64,000 nucleotides of DNA from the NCBI RefSeq assembly GCF_001411495.1, contig NZ_CP012981.1:1116001-1180000 (forward strand), read 5' to 3'. Positions 48,290-62,171 of the stretch are shown here, piece by piece. Origin of the DNA: Burkholderia cepacia ATCC 25416 (lineage in GTDB: Bacteria > Pseudomonadota > Gammaproteobacteria > Burkholderiales > Burkholderiaceae). The position numbers were made by a program, and so were the translations under genes. The notes below the pieces were generated by a model that ran no database searches, was not told the origin of the DNA, and saw only the letters and a list, made by a program, of their open reading frames with translations. Each line of letters opens with the position of its first letter. The stretch's first letter is position 1.

Positions 48290-49480
48290 ATGGCCAAGGA
48301 AAAGTTTGAGCGGACCAAGCCGCACGTGAACGTTGGTACGATTGGTCACGTTGACCACGGCAAGACGACGCTGACGGCAGCGATCACGACGGTTCTGACG
48401 AAGAAGTTCGGCGGCGAAGCGAAGGCGTACGACCAGATCGACGCGGCACCGGAAGAAAAGGCGCGCGGCATCACGATCAACACGGCGCACGTCGAGTACG
48501 AAACGGCTAACCGCCACTACGCACACGTCGACTGCCCGGGCCACGCTGACTATGTGAAGAACATGATCACGGGCGCAGCGCAGATGGACGGCGCGATCCT
48601 GGTTTGCTCGGCAGCAGACGGCCCGATGCCGCAAACGCGTGAGCACATCCTGCTGGCGCGTCAGGTTGGCGTTCCGTACATCATCGTGTTCCTGAACAAG
48701 TGCGACATGGTGGACGACGCTGAACTGCTCGAGCTGGTCGAGATGGAAGTTCGCGAACTCCTGTCGAAGTACGACTTCCCGGGCGACGACACGCCGATCG
48801 TGAAGGGTTCGGCAAAGCTGGCGCTGGAAGGCGACACGGGCGAGCTGGGCGAAGTGGCGATCATGAGCCTGGCAGACGCGCTGGACACGTACATCCCGAC
48901 GCCGGAGCGTGCAGTTGATGGCGCGTTCCTGATGCCGGTGGAAGACGTGTTTTCGATCTCGGGCCGTGGTACGGTGGTGACGGGTCGTGTCGAGCGCGGC
49001 ATCGTGAAGGTCGGCGAAGAAATCGAAATCGTCGGTATCAAGCCGACGGTGAAGACGACCTGCACGGGCGTTGAAATGTTCCGCAAGCTGCTGGACCAAG
49101 GTCAGGCAGGCGACAACGTTGGTATCCTGCTGCGCGGCACGAAGCGTGAAGACGTGGAGCGTGGCCAGGTTCTGGCGAAGCCGGGTTCGATCACGCCGCA
49201 CACGCACTTCACGGCTGAAGTGTACGTGCTGAGCAAGGACGAAGGCGGCCGTCACACGCCGTTCTTCAACAACTACCGTCCGCAGTTCTACTTCCGTACG
49301 ACGGACGTGACGGGCTCGATCGAGCTGCCGAAGGACAAGGAAATGGTGATGCCGGGCGACAACGTGTCGATCACGGTGAAGCTGATTGCACCGATCGCGA
49401 TGGAAGAAGGTCTGCGCTTCGCAATCCGCGAAGGTGGCCGTACGGTCGGCGCCGGCGTCGTCGCCAAGATCATCGAGTAA
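48290..49480 (+). CDS. tuf: Elongation factor Tu
   Basis: The 396-residue GTPase delivers aminoacyl-tRNA to the ribosome. GHVDHGKTT (G1), the switch I region [14 protein letters not shown] (G2), DCPGH (G3), NKCDMVDD (G4) and the beta-barrel domains 2 and 3 with [14 protein letters not shown] segments are all intact. The ATG at 48290 has GGGAG upstream. Codon use is strongly biased, as expected for a highly expressed gene. Co-transcribed with tRNA-Tyr-Gly-Thr upstream, the bacterial tufB arrangement. A second tuf copy is usual in this genus, outside the window. Confidence 0.98.
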   Translation: MAKEKFERTKPHVNVGTIGHVDHGKTTLTAAITTVLTKKFGGEAKAYDQIDAAPEEKARGITINTAHVEYETANRHYAHVDCPGHADYVKNMITGAAQMDGAILVCSAADGPMPQTREHILLARQVGVPYIIVFLNKCDMVDDAELLELVEMEVRELLSKYDFPGDDTPIVKGSAKLALEGDTGELGEVAIMSLADALDTYIPTPERAVDGAFLMPVEDVFSISGRGTVVTGRVERGIVKVGEEIEIVGIKPTVKTTCTGVEMFRKLLDQGQAGDNVGILLRGTKREDVERGQVLAKPGSITPHTHFTAEVYVLSKDEGGRHTPFFNNYRPQFYFRTTDVTGSIELPKDKEMVMPGDNVSITVKLIAPIAMEEGLRFAIREGGRTVGAGVVAKIIE

Positions 49481-49507
49481 GCCAGTTATTCGTTGATCGA
49501 CAGTTTT

Positions 49508-49529
49508 GGGGCTGGCAACAGCCAGCCCC
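49508..49529 (+). terminator. Hairpin between tuf and tRNA-Trp
   Basis: GGGGCTGGC (49508-49516) pairs with GCCAGCCCC (49521-49529) over AACA. There is no T run after it, so it may be a processing or weak termination site between tuf and tRNA-Trp. Confidence 0.6.
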
Positions 49530-49539
49530 AGTATGGTTT

Positions 49540-49615
49540 AGGGGTATAGCTCAACTGGCAGAGCGTCGGTCTCCAAAACCGAAGGTTGGGGGTTCGATTC
49601 CCTCTGCCCCTGCCA
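49540..49615 (+). tRNA. tRNA-Trp (CCA)
   Basis: A 76-nt tRNA. Acceptor AGGGGTA pairs with TGCCCCT (allowing one mismatch/wobble), anticodon loop CTCCAAAA gives CCA, and the 3' CCA is encoded. It lies directly before secE, as in many proteobacteria. Confidence 0.96.
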
Positions 49616-49622
49616 AAAAATA

Positions 49623-49650
49623 GCCACGTGTTCTACGTGGCATTTGTTTT
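49623..49650 (+). terminator. Hairpin between tRNA-Trp and secE
   Basis: GCCACGT (49623-49629) pairs with ACGTGGC (49635-49641) over GTTCT, followed by ATTTGTTTT. A weak terminator or tRNA 3' processing signal; some read-through into secE is expected. Confidence 0.5.
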
Positions 49651-49658
49651 AAGGTGTT

Positions 49659-50039
49659 ATGGCGAATCCATCCGTCGAAACTGTAAATACCTCCGGCGAT
49701 AAGCTGATGCTGGCCCTGGGCGTATTGTTGGTCTTGGCCGGATTCGTGGGCTTCTTCTGGCTGGCCAATCAGCAGTGGTATGTCCGCGGTGCCGCGTTGG
49801 CGGTAGGGATCATCGCCGGCGTGGCCGTCGGGCTGATGTCCGCCCCTGGTAAGAGCCTCATCGCCTTTGCCAAGGATTCGTACAAGGAAGTCCGGAAGGT
49901 CGTTTGGCCCACCCGCAAAGAAGCAACGCAAACCACACTCGTCGTGTTCGGTTTCGTGCTCGTGATGGCGATTTTCCTCTGGTTGAGTGACAAATCGATC
50001 GAATGGGTGATTTTCTCGGCGATTCTGGGTTGGAAATGA
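49659..50039 (+). CDS. secE: Preprotein translocase subunit SecE
   Basis: A 126-residue inner-membrane protein of the SecYEG translocon with three membrane segments (about residues 17-36, 43-60, 92-115), the three-segment form seen in E. coli. The conserved cytosolic amphipathic segment [20 protein letters not shown] precedes the last segment. AAGGTG upstream of the ATG at 49659. One base separates it from nusG. Confidence 0.96.
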   Translation: MANPSVETVNTSGDKLMLALGVLLVLAGFVGFFWLANQQWYVRGAALAVGIIAGVAVGLMSAPGKSLIAFAKDSYKEVRKVVWPTRKEATQTTLVVFGFVLVMAIFLWLSDKSIEWVIFSAILGWK

Positions 50040-50040
50040 T

Positions 50041-50598
50041 ATGAGCGATACTCCGGCATCCCCGAGCGGAAAACGTTGGTACGTCGTGCACGCCTACTCC
50101 GGTATGGAGAAGAGCGTGCAACGTGCGCTTCAGGAGCGCATCGAACGTGCTGGCATGCAGGACAAATTCGGTCAGATCCTGGTTCCGACCGAAGAAGTGG
50201 TCGAAGTCAAAGGCGGCCACAAGGCAGTAACCGAGCGTCGATTCTTCCCCGGCTACGTGCTGGTGGAGATGGAAATGACGGACGAAACGTGGCACCTCGT
50301 GAAGAACACCGCGAAGGTTACCGGTTTCGTCGGCGGTGCACGTAACCGCCCGACCCCGATTTCCCCGAAGGAAGTCGAGAAGATCATGTCGCAGATGCAG
50401 GAAGGCGTCGAGAAGCCGCGCCCGAAGACCCTGTTCGAAGTCGGCGAGATGGTGCGTGTGAAGGAAGGCCCGTTCACGGACTTCAACGGCACCGTCGAAG
50501 AAGTCAACTACGAAAAATCGCGCGTGCGTGTGTCGGTCACCATCTTTGGTCGATCCACCCCGGTCGAACTCGAGTTCGGCCAGGTCGAAAAAGTTTGA
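50041..50598 (+). CDS. nusG: Transcription termination/antitermination factor NusG
   Basis: A 185-residue factor that binds RNA polymerase and couples it to Rho or ribosomes. The N-terminal NGN domain starts [18 protein letters not shown], and the C-terminal KOW motif is [25 protein letters not shown]. Length is as usual (181 in E. coli). It begins 1 bp after secE. Confidence 0.97.
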   Translation: MSDTPASPSGKRWYVVHAYSGMEKSVQRALQERIERAGMQDKFGQILVPTEEVVEVKGGHKAVTERRFFPGYVLVEMEMTDETWHLVKNTAKVTGFVGGARNRPTPISPKEVEKIMSQMQEGVEKPRPKTLFEVGEMVRVKEGPFTDFNGTVEEVNYEKSRVRVSVTIFGRSTPVELEFGQVEKV

Positions 50599-50739
50599 TC
50601 CCGATTCGGTGGGCAGCCTCGGCTGCCCACCTTCGCGCTTACGGCCCGCGTCATGGCCGTTGAGGAGCGTCAGTAGCCAGAGGCGAAAGCGCGTTATCAC
50701 TCACCGAACGCCCTTCCGGCGTTCCAATGAGGTTCACAA
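50599..50739 (+). promoter_or_regulatory. rplK leader with hairpin
   Basis: GGTGGGCAGCC (50608-50618) and GGCTGCCCACC (50621-50631) form a tight stem just after nusG, with no T run. The remaining 110 bp, up to rplK, is where the promoter and the L1 autoregulatory site of the L11 operon would lie. An L1-site match was not established. Confidence 0.5.
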
Positions 50740-51171
50740 ATGGCAAAGAAGATTATCGGCTTTATCAAGCTGCAGATCCCTGCAGGTAAAGCCAACCCGT
50801 CGCCGCCGGTCGGTCCGGCACTGGGCCAGCGCGGCCTGAACATCATGGAGTTCTGCAAGGCGTTCAACGCGCAGACTCAAGGCATGGAGCCGGGTCTGCC
50901 GGTGCCGGTGGTCATCACGGCATTCGCTGACAAGAGCTTCACGTTCGTGATGAAGACGCCGCCGGCGACCGTCCTGATCAAGAAGGCGGCGAAGGTGGAC
51001 AAGGGCTCGAGCAAGCCGCACACCGACAAGGTCGGTTCGATCACGCGCGCTCAAGCCGAAGAAATCGCGAAGACCAAGATGCCGGACCTTACGGCAGCTG
51101 ATCTGGACGCAGCCGTTCGCACCATCGCTGGTAGCGCACGCTCGATGGGCATCACTGTGGAGGGCGTGTAA
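50740..51171 (+). CDS. rplK: 50S ribosomal protein L11
   Basis: A 143-residue ribosomal protein of the GTPase-associated centre. The N-terminal domain has [24 protein letters not shown] with the conserved prolines. The C-terminal RNA-binding domain ends in [11 protein letters not shown]. It is adjacent to rplA with no gap, so translational coupling and L1-mediated feedback are likely. Confidence 0.98.
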   Translation: MAKKIIGFIKLQIPAGKANPSPPVGPALGQRGLNIMEFCKAFNAQTQGMEPGLPVPVVITAFADKSFTFVMKTPPATVLIKKAAKVDKGSSKPHTDKVGSITRAQAEEIAKTKMPDLTAADLDAAVRTIAGSARSMGITVEGV

Positions 51172-51870
51172 ATGGCTAAGATCTCCAAGCGCCGTCAGGC
51201 ATTTGCCGCCAAGGTTGATCGTCAGAAGCTGTACGCGATCGAAGACGCACTGAGCCTCGTGAAGGAATGCGCGAGCGCGAAGTTCGACGAGTCGATCGAC
51301 GTAGCAGTCCAACTCGGCATCGATGCGAAGAAGTCGGACCAGGTCGTTCGCGGTTCGGTCGTTCTGCCGGCAGGTACGGGCAAGTCGGTTCGCGTTGCAG
51401 TGTTCGCGCAAGGCGAGAAGGCTGAGCAAGCTCGTGCAGCAGGCGCGGAAATCGTCGGTATGGAAGACCTGGCTGAGCAGATCAAGGCTGGCCAGATGGA
51501 CTTCGACATCGTGATCGCTTCGCCGGACACGATGCGTATCGTCGGTACGCTGGGTCAGATCCTCGGCCCGCGCGGCCTGATGCCGAACCCGAAGGTCGGT
51601 ACGGTCACGCCGGACGTCGCAACCGCCGTCAAGAACGCGAAGGCTGGTCAGGTGCAATTCCGTGTCGACAAGGCCGGTATCATCCACGCGACCATCGGCC
51701 GTGCATCGTTCGAGCCGACCGCACTGCGTTCGAACCTGTCGGCGCTGATCGAAGCGCTGCAGAAGGCAAAGCCGGCAACGAGCAAGGGCGTCTACCTGCG
51801 CAAGATCGCACTGTCGAGCACGATGGGCGTCGGCGTGCGTGTCGACCAGGCTACGCTGGCAGCACAGTAA
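51172..51870 (+). CDS. rplA: 50S ribosomal protein L1
   Basis: A 232-residue L1-stalk protein and translational repressor of its own operon. The signature of domain I/II ([39 protein letters not shown]) is intact. It starts at the base after the rplK stop. A hairpin follows 11 bp after the stop. Confidence 0.98.
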   Translation: MAKISKRRQAFAAKVDRQKLYAIEDALSLVKECASAKFDESIDVAVQLGIDAKKSDQVVRGSVVLPAGTGKSVRVAVFAQGEKAEQARAAGAEIVGMEDLAEQIKAGQMDFDIVIASPDTMRIVGTLGQILGPRGLMPNPKVGTVTPDVATAVKNAKAGQVQFRVDKAGIIHATIGRASFEPTALRSNLSALIEALQKAKPATSKGVYLRKIALSSTMGVGVRVDQATLAAQ

Positions 51871-51881
51871 GCAAGATTTCG

Positions 51882-51905
51882 GGCCGCTTCGTTCGCGAAG
51901 CGGCC
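51882..51905 (+). terminator. Hairpin between rplA and rplJ
   Basis: GGCCGCTTCG (51882-51891) pairs perfectly with CGAAGCGGCC (51896-51905) over TTCG. There is no T run, so it is probably a processing or attenuation stem rather than a full stop. Confidence 0.6.
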
Positions 51906-52165
51906 TACATGGGCTTTGGGCGGTTGTTCGTGCAGCAGGGCGGGCAACCGGTTATCAAAGACCGTTGGTGGGGCGCAGCAGTCAGGTGATCCCTTAATTC
52001 AAGCCAACGCAGATGGCGAACCCGAAAAAGTTTTGCAGTGGTGAAGCCGCAGGCCGTGAAGCGATTCGCGGCATGAGGTGGAAATACTCCTAACGAGGTC
52101 GGACGCCGTTGTTGAACGAGGTACGTGAGGTTTCGTGCCGAACGTATCGTTTCTGGAGGCTAACC
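51906..52165 (+). promoter_or_regulatory. rplJ leader (L10 autoregulatory leader)
   Basis: About 260 bases without a gene upstream of rplJ. In E. coli and relatives the equivalent RNA binds the L10-L12 complex to repress rplJL. The stretch here is long enough, with purine-rich loops (GCAGATGGCGAACCCGAAAAAG) and paired segments, but the exact kink-turn was not mapped. The ribosome site CTGGAGG lies at 52153-52159. Confidence 0.55.
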
Positions 52166-52663
52166 GTGCCGCTTAATAGAGAAGACAAGCAAGCCGTCGT
52201 CGCTGAGGTTTCCGCGCAAGTCGCGAAGGCCCAGACCGTTGTGCTGGCTGAGTATCGTGGAATTGCGGTTGGCGATCTGACCAAGCTGCGCGCGCAAGCG
52301 CGTGAGCAACAGGTTTACCTGCGCGTGTTGAAGAACACGCTGGCGCGCCGCGCCGTTGAAGGTACGCCGTTTGCTCCGCTGGCAGAGCAGATGACTGGCC
52401 CGTTGATCTACGGCATCTCGGAAGATGCAATTGCTGCTGCTAAGGTCGTCAACGACTTCAGCAAGAGCAATGACAAGTTGGTCATCAAGGCTGGTTCGTT
52501 CGATGGCAAGGTGATGGACAAGGCTGGCGTGCAAGCGCTGGCAAGCATCCCGAGCCGCGAAGAACTGCTCTCGAAGCTGCTGTTCGTTATGCAATCGCCT
52601 GTTTCGGGCTTCGCGCGTGCCCTGGCCGCGCTGGCAGAGAAGAAGCAAGCGGAAGCTGCGTAA
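52166..52663 (+). CDS. rplJ: 50S ribosomal protein L10
   Basis: A 165-residue protein that anchors L7/L12 dimers to the ribosome. It starts at GTG (52166), giving [14 protein letters not shown] lies 6-7 bases upstream, which decides the start against the longer frame beginning at 52109. Family core: [24 protein letters not shown] and [14 protein letters not shown]. 63 bp upstream of rplL. Confidence 0.96.
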   Translation: MPLNREDKQAVVAEVSAQVAKAQTVVLAEYRGIAVGDLTKLRAQAREQQVYLRVLKNTLARRAVEGTPFAPLAEQMTGPLIYGISEDAIAAAKVVNDFSKSNDKLVIKAGSFDGKVMDKAGVQALASIPSREELLSKLLFVMQSPVSGFARALAALAEKKQAEAA

Positions 52664-52726
52664 TCGAACGTGCATCAGCGTCATTGATCGCTGGCTGTAT
52701 CCGAATTCAATTTAGGAGTATTTCAA

Positions 52727-53101
52727 ATGGCAATCGCAAAAGAAGACATCCTGGCAGCAGTCGAAGGGATGACCGTTCTGGAACTGAACGAACTGGTCAA
52801 GGCGTTCGAAGAGAAGTTTGGCGTGTCGGCAGCTGCAGTGGCAGTCGCTGGCCCGGCAGGCGGCGGCGCTGCTGCTGCTGCTGAAGAGAAGACCGAATTC
52901 ACGGTCGTTCTGGCTGAAGCAGGCAGCAACAAGGTTGCAGTCATCAAGGCAGTTCGCGAACTGACGGGCCTGGGCCTGAAGGAAGCGAAGGACGTCGTTG
53001 ACGGCGCACCGAAGGCTGTCAAGGAAGGCGTCGACAAGGCTGCTGCTGAAGAAGCCAAGAAGAAGCTGGAAGAAGCTGGCGCGAAGGTCGAAGTCAAGTA
53101 A
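52727..53101 (+). CDS. rplL: 50S ribosomal protein L7/L12
   Basis: A 124-residue stalk protein. N-terminal dimerisation domain, Ala/Gly-rich hinge (about residues 36-54), and the C-terminal factor-binding domain with [23 protein letters not shown]. Strong ribosome site TAGGAG upstream. A terminator-like hairpin follows and probably sets the rplL:rpoB ratio. Confidence 0.98.
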   Translation: MAIAKEDILAAVEGMTVLELNELVKAFEEKFGVSAAAVAVAGPAGGGAAAAAEEKTEFTVVLAEAGSNKVAVIKAVRELTGLGLKEAKDVVDGAPKAVKEGVDKAAAEEAKKKLEEAGAKVEVK

Positions 53102-53121
53102 GTTTCGGCGCGCTGTGCGAA

Positions 53122-53152
53122 GGCTGGCGGTATTTTCACCGCCGGCCTTTTT
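53122..53152 (+). terminator. rplL-rpoB attenuator
   Basis: GGCTGGCGGT (53122-53131) pairs with ACCGCCGGCC (53138-53147) over ATTTTC, then TTTTT. It lies within the transcript before rpoB, as does the partial terminator in E. coli. The remaining 325 bp to rpoB has no gene; a second AACCGCC / GGCGGTT pair occurs at about 53223-53259, possibly an RNA-processing stem. Confidence 0.8.
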
Positions 53153-53478
53153 GTGCTTTGTGGGGACGTTATTCTGGCACTCATTCGGGAGCCCGAATAA
53201 TCGGCCCCAGAAGCCAAAGAAAACCGCCTGATCGTTGTGATTGGTCACGAATGGCGGTTCTCTTTGTCTTCTGAAGCGACTGCAGAAGGCAAGTTTGGTC
53301 GGGTAGCGGGCAACACAGGCATCCGCTGCCGTCAGCCAGCGGTTGGTAGCGGCCAACCACCAAGCTTCTCGGCTCGTTCAAGCCGTCGGACGGCCATCGG
53401 GTCTCAGTCGGTGAACACTCGGGTTTGAAACGTCCAGGTATTCCGCCTCGATAGCACCCGCCGTGATTCGGAGATCGT

Positions 53479-57585
<4,107 letters not shown>

Positions 57586-57606
57586 TCGGACTACGGAGAG
57601 AAAGCA

Positions 57607-60600
57607 ATGAAAGCTCTGCTCGATCTATTCAAGCAAGTCCAACAGGAAGAAGTTTTCGACGCGATCAAGATCGGTCTGGCTTCGCCTGACAAGATCCGTT
57701 CGTGGTCGTTCGGCGAAGTGAAGAAGCCGGAGACCATCAACTACCGTACGTTCAAGCCGGAACGCGATGGTCTCTTCTGCGCGAAGATCTTCGGGCCGAT
57801 CAAGGACTACGAGTGCCTGTGCGGCAAGTACAAGCGTCTGAAGCACCGCGGCGTGATCTGCGAGAAGTGCGGCGTCGAAGTGACGCTGGCGAAGGTGCGT
57901 CGCGAACGGATGGGCCACATCGAACTGGCCTCGCCGGTCGCGCACATCTGGTTCCTGAAGTCGCTGCCGTCGCGTCTGGGCATGGTGCTCGACATGACGC
58001 TGCGCGACATCGAACGCGTGCTGTACTTCGAAGCGTACGTGGTGATCGAACCGGGCATGACGCCGCTGAAGGCGCGGCAGATCATGACCGAAGAGGATTA
58101 CTACAACAAGGTCGAGGAATACGGCGACGAATTCCGTGCCGAAATGGGCGCGGAAGGCGTGCGTGAACTGCTGCGCGCGATCAACATCGACGAGCAGGTC
58201 GAGACGCTGCGCACCGAGCTGAAGAACACTGGCTCGGAAGCGAAGATCAAGAAGTACGCGAAGCGCCTGAAGGTCCTCGAGGCATTCCAGCGCTCGGGCA
58301 TCAAGCCCGAGTGGATGATCCTCGAAGTGCTGCCGGTGCTGCCGCCGGAACTGCGTCCGCTCGTGCCGCTGGACGGCGGCCGTTTCGCGACGTCGGACCT
58401 GAACGACCTGTACCGCCGCGTGATCAACCGTAACAACCGGTTGAAGCGCCTGCTCGAGCTGAAGGCACCTGAAATCATCGTCCGCAACGAAAAGCGGATG
58501 CTGCAGGAAGCCGTCGACTCGCTGCTCGACAACGGCCGTCGCGGCAAGGCGATGACGGGTGCGAACAAGCGTCCGCTGAAGTCGCTCGCCGACATGATCA
58601 AGGGTAAGGGCGGTCGTTTCCGTCAGAACCTGCTGGGCAAGCGCGTCGACTACTCGGGCCGTTCGGTCATCGTGGTCGGCCCGACGCTGAAGCTGCACCA
58701 GTGCGGTCTGCCGAAGCTGATGGCGCTCGAGCTGTTCAAGCCGTTCATCTTCAACAAGCTGGAAGTGATGGGCGTCGCGACGACCATCAAGGCTGCGAAG
58801 AAGGAAGTCGAGAACCAGACGCCGGTGGTGTGGGACATCCTCGAAGAGGTGATCCGTGAGCACCCGGTGATGCTGAACCGTGCGCCGACGCTGCACCGTC
58901 TCGGTATCCAGGCGTTCGAGCCGGTGCTGATCGAAGGCAAGGCAATTCAGCTGCACCCGCTCGTCTGCGCGGCGTTCAACGCCGACTTCGACGGTGACCA
59001 GATGGCCGTTCACGTGCCGCTGTCGCTCGAAGCGCAGATGGAAGCGCGTACGCTGATGCTGGCGTCGAACAACGTGCTGTTCCCGGCCAACGGCGATCCG
59101 TCGATCGTGCCGTCGCAGGATATCGTGCTGGGTCTGTACTACGCGACCCGCGAAGCGGTCAACGGCAAGGGCGAAGGCCTGTCGTTCACGGGCGTGTCGG
59201 AAGTGATCCGCGCGTACGAGAACAAGGAAGTCGAGCTCGCATCGCGCGTCAACGTGCGGATCACCGAAATGGTCCACAACGAGGACACGTCGGAAGGCGC
59301 GCCGCCGTTCGTGCCGAAGATTTCGCTGTACGCGACGACCGTCGGCCGCGCGATCCTGTCGGAGATCCTGCCGCACGGCCTGCCGTTCTCGGTGCTGAAC
59401 AAGCCGCTGAAGAAGAAGGAAATCTCGCGCCTGATCAACACGGCGTTCCGCAAGTGCGGTCTGCGCGCGACGGTGGTGTTTGCCGACCAGCTGATGCAGT
59501 CGGGTTTCCGTCTCGCGACGCGCGCCGGTATTTCGATCTGCGTGGACGACATGCTCGTGCCGCCGCAGAAGGAAACGATCGTCGGCGACGCCGCGAAGAA
59601 GGTGAAGGAGTACGACCGCCAGTACATGTCGGGTCTCGTCACCGCGCAGGAACGCTACAACAACGTGGTCGACATCTGGTCGGCAACGTCGGAAGCGGTC
59701 GGCAAGGCGATGATGGAGCAGCTGTCGACGGAGCCGGTGACGGACCGCGACGGCAACGAGACGCGCCAGGAGTCGTTCAACTCGATCTACATGATGGCCG
59801 ACTCGGGCGCCCGGGGTTCGGCGGTTCAGATTCGTCAGCTGGCCGGTATGCGTGGCCTGATGGCGAAGCCGGACGGCTCGATTATCGAGACGCCGATTAC
59901 CGCGAACTTCCGCGAAGGTCTGAACGTGTTGCAGTACTTCATCTCGACCCACGGTGCACGTAAGGGTCTGGCTGATACGGCACTGAAGACCGCGAACTCG
60001 GGTTACCTGACGCGTCGTCTCGTCGACGTCACGCAGGATCTGGTCGTCGTGGAAGACGATTGCGGCACGTCGAACGGCGTGGCGATGAAGGCACTCGTCG
60101 AAGGCGGTGAAGTCGTCGAGGCGCTGCGCGACCGTATCCTCGGCCGCGTTGCGGTTGCGGACGTCGTGAACCCGGAAACGCAGGAAACGGTGTACGAATC
60201 GGGCACGCTGCTCGATGAAACGGCGGTCGAGGAAATCGAACGCCTCGGCATCGACGAAGTGCGCGTGCGCACGCCGCTGACCTGCGAAACGCGCTACGGT
60301 CTGTGTGCGTCGTGCTACGGCCGTGACCTCGGCCGCGGCTCGCTCGTGAACGTCGGCGAAGCAGTCGGTGTGATCGCTGCACAGTCGATCGGTGAACCGG
60401 GCACGCAGCTGACGATGCGTACGTTCCACATCGGTGGTGCGGCATCGCGTGCGGCAGTGGCTTCGTCGGTCGAAGCGAAGAGCAACGGTATCGTCCGCTT
60501 CACGGCGACGATGCGTTACGTCACGAACGCGAAGGGCGAGCAGATCGTCATTTCCCGTTCGGGCGAAGCGATGATCACCGACGATTTCGGTCGCGAGCGC

Positions 60601-61854
60601 GAGCGTCACAAAGTGCCGTACGGCGCGACGCTGCTGCAGCTCGACGGCGCGACGATCAAGGCAGGCACGCAGCTCGCCACGTGGGATCCGCTGACGCGTC
60701 CGATCATCACCGAGTACGGTGGTACGGTGAAGTTCGAGAACGTCGAGGAAGGCGTGACCGTCGCGAAGCAGATCGACGACGTGACCGGCCTGTCGACGCT
60801 GGTCGTGATCGACGTGAAGCGCCGTGGTTCGCAGGCTTCGAAGAGCGTGCGTCCGCAGGTCAAGCTGCTCGACGCGAACGGCGACGAAGTGAAGATTCCG
60901 GGCACGGAGCACGCGGTGCAGATCGGCTTCCAGGTCGGCGCACTGATCACCGTGAAGGATGGTCAGCAAGTGCAGGTCGGTGAAGTGCTCGCACGTATCC
61001 CGACGGAAGCGCAGAAGACACGTGACATTACCGGCGGTCTGCCGCGGGTGGCGGAACTGTTCGAAGCGCGTTCGCCGAAGGATGCCGGCATTCTCGCGGA
61101 AGTCACCGGTACGACGTCGTTCGGTAAGGACACGAAGGGCAAGCAGCGTCTCGTCATCACGGATCTCGAGGGCAACCAGCACGAGTTCCTGATCGCGAAG
61201 GAAAAGCAGGTTCTGGTTCACGATGCCCAGGTCGTCAACAAGGGCGAAATGATCGTGGACGGTCCGGCCGATCCGCACGACATCCTGCGTCTGCAGGGTA
61301 TCGAGGCGCTGTCGCGCTACATCGTCGACGAAGTGCAGGACGTGTATCGTCTGCAGGGCGTGAAGATCAACGACAAGCACATCGAGGTGATCGTTCGCCA
61401 GATGCTGCGTCGTGTGCAGATCACCGACAACGGCGATACGCGCTTCATCCCGGGCGAACAGGTCGAGCGTTCCGACATGCTGGACGAGAACGATCGCATG
61501 ATCGCCGAGGACAAGCGTCCGGCTTCGTACGACAACGTGCTCCTCGGTATCACGAAGGCATCGCTGTCGACCGACTCGTTCATCTCCGCGGCATCGTTCC
61601 AGGAAACGACCCGCGTGCTGACCGAAGCGGCGATCATGGGCAAGCGCGACGATCTGCGCGGCCTGAAGGAAAACGTGATCGTCGGCCGTCTGATTCCGGC
61701 CGGTACGGGTCTCGCGTTCCACAAGGCACGCAAGGCGAAGGAATCGTCGGATCGCGAGCGTTTCGACCAGATCGCAGCGGAAGAAGCGTTCGATTTCGGC
61801 ACGCCGAGCACGCCTGCTGCGGAAGAGCCGCAACAGCACCCGGCAGCCGAGTAA
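57607..61854 (+). CDS. rpoC: DNA-directed RNA polymerase subunit beta'
   Basis: A 1415-residue core subunit. N-terminal zinc motif [19 protein letters not shown] (about residues 70-88), the active-site loop NADFDGDQM with three magnesium-binding aspartates (about 460), the bridge-helix region and the second zinc site ([13 protein letters not shown]). The extreme C-terminus is a variable acidic tail. ATG at 57607 with GGAGAG upstream. Ends the rplJL-rpoBC unit at a strong terminator. Confidence 0.98.
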   Translation: MKALLDLFKQVQQEEVFDAIKIGLASPDKIRSWSFGEVKKPETINYRTFKPERDGLFCAKIFGPIKDYECLCGKYKRLKHRGVICEKCGVEVTLAKVRRERMGHIELASPVAHIWFLKSLPSRLGMVLDMTLRDIERVLYFEAYVVIEPGMTPLKARQIMTEEDYYNKVEEYGDEFRAEMGAEGVRELLRAINIDEQVETLRTELKNTGSEAKIKKYAKRLKVLEAFQRSGIKPEWMILEVLPVLPPELRPLVPLDGGRFATSDLNDLYRRVINRNNRLKRLLELKAPEIIVRNEKRMLQEAVDSLLDNGRRGKAMTGANKRPLKSLADMIKGKGGRFRQNLLGKRVDYSGRSVIVVGPTLKLHQCGLPKLMALELFKPFIFNKLEVMGVATTIKAAKKEVENQTPVVWDILEEVIREHPVMLNRAPTLHRLGIQAFEPVLIEGKAIQLHPLVCAAFNADFDGDQMAVHVPLSLEAQMEARTLMLASNNVLFPANGDPSIVPSQDIVLGLYYATREAVNGKGEGLSFTGVSEVIRAYENKEVELASRVNVRITEMVHNEDTSEGAPPFVPKISLYATTVGRAILSEILPHGLPFSVLNKPLKKKEISRLINTAFRKCGLRATVVFADQLMQSGFRLATRAGISICVDDMLVPPQKETIVGDAAKKVKEYDRQYMSGLVTAQERYNNVVDIWSATSEAVGKAMMEQLSTEPVTDRDGNETRQESFNSIYMMADSGARGSAVQIRQLAGMRGLMAKPDGSIIETPITANFREGLNVLQYFISTHGARKGLADTALKTANSGYLTRRLVDVTQDLVVVEDDCGTSNGVAMKALVEGGEVVEALRDRILGRVAVADVVNPETQETVYESGTLLDETAVEEIERLGIDEVRVRTPLTCETRYGLCASCYGRDLGRGSLVNVGEAVGVIAAQSIGEPGTQLTMRTFHIGGAASRAAVASSVEAKSNGIVRFTATMRYVTNAKGEQIVISRSGEAMITDDFGRERERHKVPYGATLLQLDGATIKAGTQLATWDPLTRPIITEYGGTVKFENVEEGVTVAKQIDDVTGLSTLVVIDVKRRGSQASKSVRPQVKLLDANGDEVKIPGTEHAVQIGFQVGALITVKDGQQVQVGEVLARIPTEAQKTRDITGGLPRVAELFEARSPKDAGILAEVTGTTSFGKDTKGKQRLVITDLEGNQHEFLIAKEKQVLVHDAQVVNKGEMIVDGPADPHDILRLQGIEALSRYIVDEVQDVYRLQGVKINDKHIEVIVRQMLRRVQITDNGDTRFIPGEQVERSDMLDENDRMIAEDKRPASYDNVLLGITKASLSTDSFISAASFQETTRVLTEAAIMGKRDDLRGLKENVIVGRLIPAGTGLAFHKARKAKESSDRERFDQIAAEEAFDFGTPSTPAAEEPQQHPAAE

Positions 61855-61900
61855 GCGCGGGCGGCGCGAGCCGCCTTGCCTCACCACGCTGTCACCGAGA

Positions 61901-61929
61901 CCGCCCGGTTTTGCCGGGCGGTTTTTTTT
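61901..61929 (+). terminator. Rho-independent terminator of rpoBC
   Basis: CCGCCCGG (61901-61908) pairs with CCGGGCGG (61914-61921) around TTTTG, followed by eight T. It lies 46 bp past rpoC. The following 240 bp to recQ has no gene and should hold the recQ promoter. Confidence 0.92.
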
Positions 61930-62171
61930 CATCTGTCGTTCGCGTGCATGACGCGCCTGTGCTGTGCCGGCCTCGCTTGCTCGCGACGGAAGTGCGGCCC
62001 GACTGCAAGCGCCGCCGAAGCCGTTGCAATCACTTGCGGCGCGGTCGTGGCAGGCTCGTCATGCACGCGAACGAACCCTGGCCGATCGGCCAAAACCGCA
62101 CGATTCGCCCCGCGTCCCGCGAGCGGGTTGTTAAAATTGCGGTCATCGTCCAGCCGTCCCCGTCCTCTTTC

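Noticed and set aside
50608..50631. Hairpin after nusG as a full terminator
   Set aside because: The stem is strong but lacks a T run, so complete termination before rplK cannot be claimed. It is kept only as a leader element.
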